The notes under the pieces: generated by a model
The model's database searches: none
Seen by the model: only the letters and a program-made list of their open reading frames with translations
Told to the model about the DNA's origin: nothing
Source: Siniperca chuatsi
Lineage: Eukaryota > Chordata > Actinopteri > Centrarchiformes > Sinipercidae
DNA length: 64,000 nucleotides
Direction: 5' to 3'
Assembly: GCF_020085105.1 (NCBI RefSeq)
Contig: NC_058057.1
Location: 25,741,082 to 25,805,081 of the forward strand
Shown here: positions 57,011 through 64,000 of the stretch, piece by piece
Position numbering within the stretch: position 1 is the stretch's first letter
Layout of the letters: each line of letters opens with the position of its first letter
Program-made: the position numbers and the translations under genes

Positions 57011-57169
57011 AAAGTAATTTAGAGGGAGAAGGAGAAGAATTAGCTGTTAAATAAACAAATTTAAAATCAGCTAGTATAAGAAGTTAAATTGAGGTAAATA
57101 AAAAGGTTGAATGAAAATATCTGGAGCTATGAGGTCAAGGATTTGTGTCAGTAAATGTTAGCTGGTTAT

Positions 57170-57520
57170 TGCTGTGTCTTGTTAAATAGCACCAAGCGAG
57201 AATAACAAAGTTTTCGGTTTGTGCCACGTGGTTAAATTAGCCTATTAAAAACAGCCTGCAGCACTTTAATAAATAGGACTTGTGTCCACAAATTCGTTTA
57301 ATTCTAATAATGCTAATAAAACTTTGATTGTGTTAATTTATTATGTGCAACAGCAACCAGGCAGATAATTATCATTAAAAGGGCTAATTCATTTCAGTTT
57401 CAGGTTTGTTCCACTGACGGGGAGAAAGTTTGCATTTTTTGTGTTTCTCATCTGATTATCACTGAAAGCATTGGGCTGCTGTGTTTACAAACAATCAGAA
57501 AACCTGAATAAGTCATATCA
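57170..57520. other. AT-rich block near pax1, candidate enhancer
   Basis: No coding potential or known repeat. It carries homeodomain-like TTAATT strings and GATAATTATC in compact form. It lies 0.3-0.6 kb upstream of the paired-box exon, so it may be in the first intron or promoter. Conservation untested. Confidence 0.25.
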
Positions 57521-58420
57521 TCATATCCAGTCTTACTCAAAGACCTGTCAGACTGCAGGTTACAGTGTTGTATTTTTAATTTTAATAATTTAATAATGAC
57601 AAAAGGTCAGGAAAAATGTCCAGACTCCGCAGAAATGATCTCTCATTTTTATTCAGTTTAGGCATTTAAAGGACTTGGTGAAAGTTTGCGTTTTCATGAT
57701 ACTTTTAAATCTTCCTGTGTCCTGAACCCAGCACAGCTGAGAGTTCAGCATCTGAGCCCACTTCTTCTAAAGTGTCAATCATCAGGAAGCAGCATTTCCT
57801 CTTTGTTTTTATTAATCCGAAGTTCTTAATTTAAATTTTAACAAAAACATTATCGGAGTTAACTGCACGCACAATTTTCAGTTTGTTCTAACTTGTTTCC
57901 TGCATTTATCTGACTTTCTAATGTAAATAGAAAAAAAAAAAATCTAACTTAAAATCAACCATGCAAGTGAAGAACTTTTCCCAGATTAGGGAGATTAAAG
58001 TCTGGTCTGGGAGGACACAATTTCCCATTAAATTCCATTCACTAAATCTGCCTTTGTATCAGAAACCAACAGAACCAACATGTAGGCCCAGTCTTCGCTC
58101 CGAGAAGCTGATGTACTGAAAGACATTCATTCTTTAATTTGAAGAAATAATAAACTTAAAGAAGTTGCTGTGGCAGCAGCTGCAGTTTCAACACACCTTA
58201 CATTTCCAAACAAGCCATCACCAACAAAGCAACTTTTACATAAGAAAACATCCAAAATGGAGAGTAAACCTCCTTCTCTCTCTCTCTGTCTGTCACCTCC
58301 AGCTGCTCTGTGTAAAAGTTTAGTTTTTGTCATCTCACCCATCAGCTGCCGTCCACAGCGTCTCACCGCTCCACCATCCAACGCTCCAACTAAAGCCTGC
58401 AGTGATCTGAACAAGCTCTT

Positions 58421-58455
58421 CCTCCTCCTCCTCCTCCTCCTCCTCCTCCTCCTCC
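58421..58455. repeat. CTC trinucleotide repeat
   Basis: About 11 CTC units. Open frames with Arg/Leu/Glu runs here are artefacts. Confidence 0.9.
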
Positions 58456-58869
58456 AAGTGGAAGTCTTTGTCATCATTTCCTGTTTGCACAGCAGGAGGA
58501 TCATTTGGCGTCAGCACCCAGAAAAACAAGGACTCCTGAAGGGCACTTTGGTGACTTTAAAGCTGCTCATTCGTGTTTACACTGAACGTGTCATAACAGG
58601 CTGATGAAACCCTAATGCTGCATTTCTTTCCCTAAATGTGGAAAACACAAGTAGCTCACCTGATTGTTCACAGCAGTGATTCCCACACTGGGGTGGACTG
58701 GTGGACCCCCGTCTGTACGTCTCCAGTTGCTTGAGGAGTACATGGAGAGACTGGAATAGCTCTTTTTTTAAAAAGTAGAAATTAAAATGTGAAAGAAATC
58801 CTCACATTAAGCCAGCTGTAACACCTGAACACTTGCTGACAGGAGGCAATGCGTAAACTAGAAGTGGAT

Positions 58870-60050
58870 ACAGGTATAAATGGATAAATGGTTCAAATAG
58901 TTAACTGAAAGTAATGGATAAACTGTTGAAAGTGTTAGCTAAAATAAACAGCTGAGCTAAAAGAAATGGGTAAACAGCTGTAACAATAAACTCAAATTAA
59001 CAGTTGAAATAGCTAAAAGTAGGCTAGCTAATAGGTAAAGAGTTTAAATAGTTATAATTAACTAAAAGTAATGGGTAAACAGTTTAAATAGTTAGCTAAG
59101 AGCTGTAGATAAACTGTTATAATTAACTAAAAGTAATGGGTAAACAGTTTAAATAGTTAAAAGTGATGATAAACAGCTAAAATAGTTAGCTAAAATTAAT
59201 AGATTTCCAGTTAAAATAGTTAGCTAAAAGTAATGGATGAAACAGTTTAAATAGTTAGCTAAGAGCAATAGATAAACAGTTATAATTAACTAAAAGTAAT
59301 TGTTAAACAGTTTAAATAGCTAAGAGCAATAGATAAACTGTTATAATTAACTAAAAGTAATGGGTAAACAGTTTAAATAGTTAGCTAAGAGCTGTAGATA
59401 AACAGTTATAATTAACTAAAAGTAATTGTTAAACAGTTTAAATAGTTAAAAGTGAGTGATAGCTAAAATAAGTTAGCAATAGATTAAAGACAGTTAAAAT
59501 AGTTAGCTAAAAGTAATGGATGAAACAGTTTAAATAGTTAGCTAAGAGCAATAGATAAACAGTTATAATTAACTAAAAGTAATTGTTAAACAGTTTAAAT
59601 AGTTAGCTAAGAGCAATAGATAAACAGTTATAATTAACTAAAAGTAATGGTTAAACAGTTTAAATAGTTCGATAAAACTAATGGATAAACAGCTAAAATA
59701 GTTAGCTAAAATTAATAGATTTCCAGTTAAAATAGTTAGCTAAAAGTAATGGATGAAACAGTTTAAATAGTTAGCTAAGAGCAATAGATAAACAGTTATA
59801 ATTAACTAAAAGTAATGGGTAAACAGTTTAAATAGTTAGATAAGAGCAATAGATAAACTGTTATAATTAACTAAAAGTAATGGTTAAACAGTTTAAATAG
59901 TTAGATAAGAGCAATAGATAAACAGTTATATTTAGCTAAAATTAATAGATTTACAGTTTAAAATAGTTAGATAAAAGTAATGATGAAACAGCTGAAATAG
60001 TGAGCTGAAGGAAATAAATAAACAGCTACAATAGTTTGCTAAAAGTGGTA
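58870..60050. repeat. 65-bp minisatellite with half-unit substructure
   Basis: Units such as ataattaactaaaagtaatg followed by ggtaaacagtttaaatagtt and agctaagagcaatagataaa repeat at exactly 65 bp (59054 to 59119). Each unit is two related halves of about 33 bp. About 1.2 kb, upstream of pax1. Confidence 0.85.
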
Positions 60051-61786
60051 AGGTTGTAGACTCGCCAAGTTGACAGCTGAGACCTGATGAATGGATGATC
60101 AGACCGACAGTTTATCCAGGTGATGGAAACCATAACATCTGGAGGTGAAACTGCACGGCGATCTGTGAACTGGGATGAAAGGAAACAACAGACACTTTTG
60201 GTGGTAATTGTTCACACAGCACACACTGTGTGTGAAGCTGAAGTTACACATTTTACTATAAGTATGAATTTGTTTCCTTTTTTCGTAGAGTCTTTGTAAC
60301 CTCACAGTTCATATAATTAGTGCACACATTTTGTTCACAGTAGGCCTAACACATTCTCAGTTTTTTATCTTTTCTACACATCAGCACAGGTTTACAAACC
60401 TCAGCCTCTACATTTAAATCTAAGTGACTTTCAATTGAGCCCATAAACATACAGTACATAGTAAATGGGTTTTTTTTGTTGTTGACATTTTACTGGTGTT
60501 TATTTGATACATTATTCACCTTTAACATACACCAGTTATCCATCATAAACACAGGTATCGTTGAGTTTGTCCCAGGTTACTGCTAACTGACACTTCAAAC
60601 TTGTACGAGCTGCAGAGGAGCACCTGAACGCCTCATCAGTTCTGACCTCTTTAAGGTCATTGTTGGAGGAGCAGCACTTTTAATGTGTTGGGACAGAGTT
60701 AAAGGAAAAGTTCACCTCAAAACTGCTTTACGTTCCCACAATAATGTTTCTGTTCACAAGTGATGGCCCCGTTATCCGTAACATTAATGTAATTAGTGTG
60801 GACTTTTTTTAAATTTGTTTCTATTTAATTCTAAATACAATGTTTATCATCTGACATATGCTGCATCATTATATTGTTACAAAAAAATATGTAAAAGTAG
60901 AAATTTAGGAATCTGGTTGCTTTTAGAATCAACTTTAAGTAAATATTCCCACACTGACTTCTTGTTTGAAGGCATCTTGGCTTGTTTTTAATGCAATGGC
61001 GCCTCCTTTTGGACAACTTCCTGCATCACAGTTTTTTCAGATGAGGGAAAGCTCAGCTGTCTTTTAACAAACTTTTAAATGTGGTGGAAATATAATTTTA
61101 AAACGTTATTTTAGGTCTGTAAATTCCAAATCATTTCCAAGTGAGTTTCCTACAAAGAAACGTGTAATTTGGTTTTAATTCCAGGTGTTAAGAATAAAGT
61201 TTCCAAAAATAAATAAATGATGGATAAATATTTTCTTGGGAAGAAATGGATCAGTACATTTAAGGACATTCCTCGGGGAAACCAACAAATGCTTTTAAAC
61301 TCAACTCAACTAACTAAAGTCTCAGAACTGTTTCTCTATTTCCTAGAATTAGTTCCAAATTACGCTACATGTAGTTCTAGTTTTGGGAAACTTTCGATAA
61401 ATGTTTAGGAAATTATTAGAGAATACATGAGCAATAAAATAAATTTTAACAGAGGAGAAAAGATAATTTTAATAAGAGTTATTATTTATGATTTTTGCAC
61501 ATGCAACTTCCTGCAAACCTTTTCAAAATAAATGAAGAATCAAGACATAACTACTCAATACTACAAAATTAGATGAATAACACATAGCTTCTAATTCATG
61601 CAGGGAAAGTTCAGGATTGTAAAACTCCAACAAAACACATCTGATTTCTGGTCAGATTTTCTTTTGTCTGTGCATTTACCTTTATTTCTTTCTCGTAACT
61701 TCTTTCTAAGATTCCTTTAAAGGTTTTCAGGTTAGATGTTATGAAAACTGAACTGACTTGGCTGAGAATCTGCAGTTCCTCGGGGT

Positions 61787-61801
61787 GACAGCAGGGGGCA
61801 G
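61787..61801 (+). promoter_or_regulatory. CTCF-like motif
   Basis: GACAGCAGGGGGCAG fits the CTCF core on the + strand, the same orientation as the motif at 29784. Binding is inferred. Confidence 0.3.
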
Positions 61802-62039
61802 TCTGAGCTCAGGGTTAGAGGGTCAGGCAGGTGGACACGTTGTTTAAAGTTGCAGTTAAGGTGTTTTTCCTCTACAATGTCAGATAAAAAGGTGATAAAG
61901 TGAGTGTAACTAAGACTTGTAATCAGTCACTTAAGAGGAAACAAGTTTCTAAAGTGTTTAAATCTTTTTGGAGGCTGTAATTTTATGATCTATAACATAA
62001 TAAACATAACTGATTTGTTTATTATGAGGTTACAAATGG

Positions 62040-62460
62040 ACCTGAGTCCCATAAATAAAGCTTTTTTTTTTGGTTTATTTTATATTTGTTGTTTTTTATT
62101 TTTAGTAATTTATTATTTTAATTTTTTTTCTTATTTTCATTAAATTAGATTTTTTATTTTCATGTTATTTGCATTATTATTCAGTTTATTTGAGGCTACA
62201 ACTGAACCTGGGTTATTTTTATTTTTATTGTTTTCTAGTTTTTATATTGTTTGCATATTATTTCTTTTCTACTTTGTATTTTATTTATTTTCTTATTTTA
62301 GATTTTTGTTATTTACAATTTTACTTTTTGGTTTTATATTCTTTATTTTATTCTGTCTTATATATATTTTAATGTACTTTATTACATTTTGAAATTTTCT
62401 AATGTGAACCTCAGTTTGATTTTTTTATTTAAGAATTATTTTTTTTTATTTTATTATATT
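62040..62460. other. Very AT-rich T-run region
   Basis: Long T and TTTA runs; the apparent Phe/Leu-rich frames are compositional. No gene. Confidence 0.7.
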
Positions 62461-62514
62461 AATTTAGGATAAATCAACTCAGCGCTTCCTGACCGCTGGA
62501 AAGGGGAACTGCTT

Positions 62515-62516
<2 letters not shown>

Positions 62517-62572
<56 letters not shown>
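62517..62572. repeat. TG microsatellite
   Basis: 28 uninterrupted TG units. Confidence 0.95.
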
Positions 62573-62573
<1 letters not shown>

Positions 62574-62656
62574 TCATGAATATAGAAAACAGTCTATTGA
62601 AGGCAGCAGTCTGAATACCATGACAACTCCCAGCAGCCTCACATGTATTCCCAGCA

Positions 62657-62660
<4 letters not shown>

Positions 62661-62699
<39 letters not shown>
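62661..62699. repeat. TG microsatellite
   Basis: About 19 TG units. Confidence 0.95.
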
Positions 62700-62701
<2 letters not shown>

Positions 62702-62817
62702 GTCAGGCCATTATAAAGTGTTCAGGAGGAATAAATGGGATAAATGTGGAGGCTGTGCGGTCTTTGTGGCCGTCGGCTCGCCATGTGTTTGTTTGCAGAG
62801 TTCGACCACCCAGCAGG

Positions 62818-62818
<1 letters not shown>

Positions 62819-62876
<58 letters not shown>
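62819..62876. repeat. CA microsatellite
   Basis: 29 uninterrupted AC units, in inverted orientation to the two TG tracts just upstream. Confidence 0.95.
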
Positions 62877-62878
<2 letters not shown>

Positions 62879-63419
62879 AGAACTCAACTCATTGTCACAC
62901 ATATCACACACACACACAGCAAAGTGGAAACCAAAATACAAACCCTGCTGTAAAATGTCCCAAAAAACAAGAAAAATCCAAAAGAAGTCTGGTCAGGAAA
63001 TGTTCTTGATATATTTCCTACACTTATCGAGTCATTTACTCTCATATTTAGCGTTCAAGCCTTATTTTTTCTTAAAATATGGGTTAGGGTTAACATCTTC
63101 CCGCTCCTTCCCAGAGCAGTTTGAGTTGTTTAGGGCCAGTCCAACAAAACAAGACAGAATGAGGCAGATCAGTGCACTAGAACCAAGAAACAGAAAATGT
63201 CTTGACACAAGTTGACTTTCATACATTTCTGGTATGTTTTAAGAAAATAAGGGCTTGATAACAGAATAAATATCTCGTAGGTTTTTTTGCTGTGTATCCA
63301 AGCTTACAGCTGACGTCAGCACATCTGATGTGTACAAACCATGCACATTCATAAAACACGCACATCATGGCTGAAACACAAACACGCGAGGCTCTGCGGG
63401 GCTGTACTTAGGCACAGCG

Positions 63420-63720
63420 GTGCTTTGAGCTAAATGCTAGCACAGCTTTAGCATGTTAGCATGCTAACATTTGCTAATCAGCACTAAACACAACGTACAG
63501 CTGAGGCTGATGGGAGTGGCATCAGCTTTGCAGGTGTTTGGGCATAAACCAGCGTGGGACAAATTGAAATTCTGACCTGACGATGGCGCTAGAGGAAAAG
63601 TCAGAGGATCATTAAAGTTATTACAGTTCATCCTGAAACTAATTTCATCTTGATCCTTCCGATTGTTGTTGAGATATTTCAGCCTGGACTGAAGTGACGG
63701 GCCGACACTTTAGTCCAGAC
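63420..63720 (+). mobile_element. Dispersed fish repeat (gctaacatttgctaat family)
   Basis: Phrases gcatgttagcatgctaacat, gctgaggctgatgggagtgg, gatggcgctagaggaaaag and ttgttgagatatttcagcct identify a very common teleost repeat. Palindromic TTAGCATGCTAA lies near its start. Confidence 0.65.
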
Positions 63721-64000
63721 TACAATTAGACACCACTGTCTAACATTAAGGTTGCAAACACTAACAATTACTTTCATTATTGAGCCATCTATCTGTGTTA
63801 GCCTAACCGTTTAGTCGATAATTAACATGTAGGAACACGATACAACATGTAAATCAGACCGCTTTGAAGTTGATGAAACTTTTCTCCTTTGATGAAGCTA
63901 GCAGTTTCCCTCCGCCTCCCGTCTTTGCGCTAAGCTACGCTAAACGAATCCTGAACCTTTGTCTCCTAAAAAAAAGATACTATGTGGTTTAGTTAAATAT

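Noticed and set aside
58127-58604. Arg/Glu/Leu-rich frames near 58.4 kb
   Set aside because: Produced by the CTC trinucleotide repeat; no domain or splice structure.
62162-62392. Phe/Leu-rich frame resembling a membrane protein
   Set aside because: Simple translation of T-rich DNA.
1-64000. CRISPR array, operon, riboswitch or bacterial features; tRNA or rRNA genes
   Set aside because: The sequence is vertebrate nuclear DNA; the direct repeats are minisatellites without spacers, and no tRNA or rRNA sequence was recognised by eye.

Overview
This is nuclear DNA from a teleost fish, probably a percomorph. The evidence is GT-AG split genes, a vertebrate Pax1-type paired-box gene, a fish-style two-Ig-domain receptor array, and many interspersed repeats of kinds I know from fish genomes (a SINE-like repeat, an L2-like LINE with a TGTAA tail, hAT-like and TTAA-flanked MITEs, long CA/TG tracts). 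Repeat family names come from memory of such sequences, not from a search.

Region 1 (1-24.8 kb) is a tandem array of type I membrane receptor genes, all on the + strand. It holds the 3' end of one gene (unit 0), four further units and a decayed remnant. Units 1 and 3 (about 1.9-6.2 and 14.8-19.0 kb) are near-identical and both damaged. Units 2 and 4 (7.8-13.1 and 20.5-23.3 kb) have continuous open exon chains, for proteins of 417 and 330 residues. Units 1+2 and 3+4 form a duplicated block with an offset of about 12.8 kb. Proteins are built from signal peptide, two Ig domains, Thr-rich stalk, TM helix and a short tail with one Tyr (VNYEN). Almost every exon is phase 1-1, so recombination has reshuffled stalks, TM exons and promoters without breaking frame. 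A spacer of about 1.3 kb separating the genes is present five times, once inside unit 2.

Region 2 (24.8-51.8 kb) has no gene I can support. It holds transposon debris, a 1.7-kb minisatellite, foldback elements, MITEs and some unique-looking sequence that could be regulatory.

Region 3 (51.8-56.9 kb) contains three coding exons of a Pax1-type gene on the - strand, within a GC-rich island at the paired box. Its paired domain has a Leu at the specificity position that is normally Arg, and its octapeptide is shortened. The first and last coding exons were not found. The introns hold teleost repeats. Region 4 (56.9-64 kb) is upstream of the Pax gene: AT-rich sequence, a 65-bp minisatellite, long TG/CA tracts and repeats.
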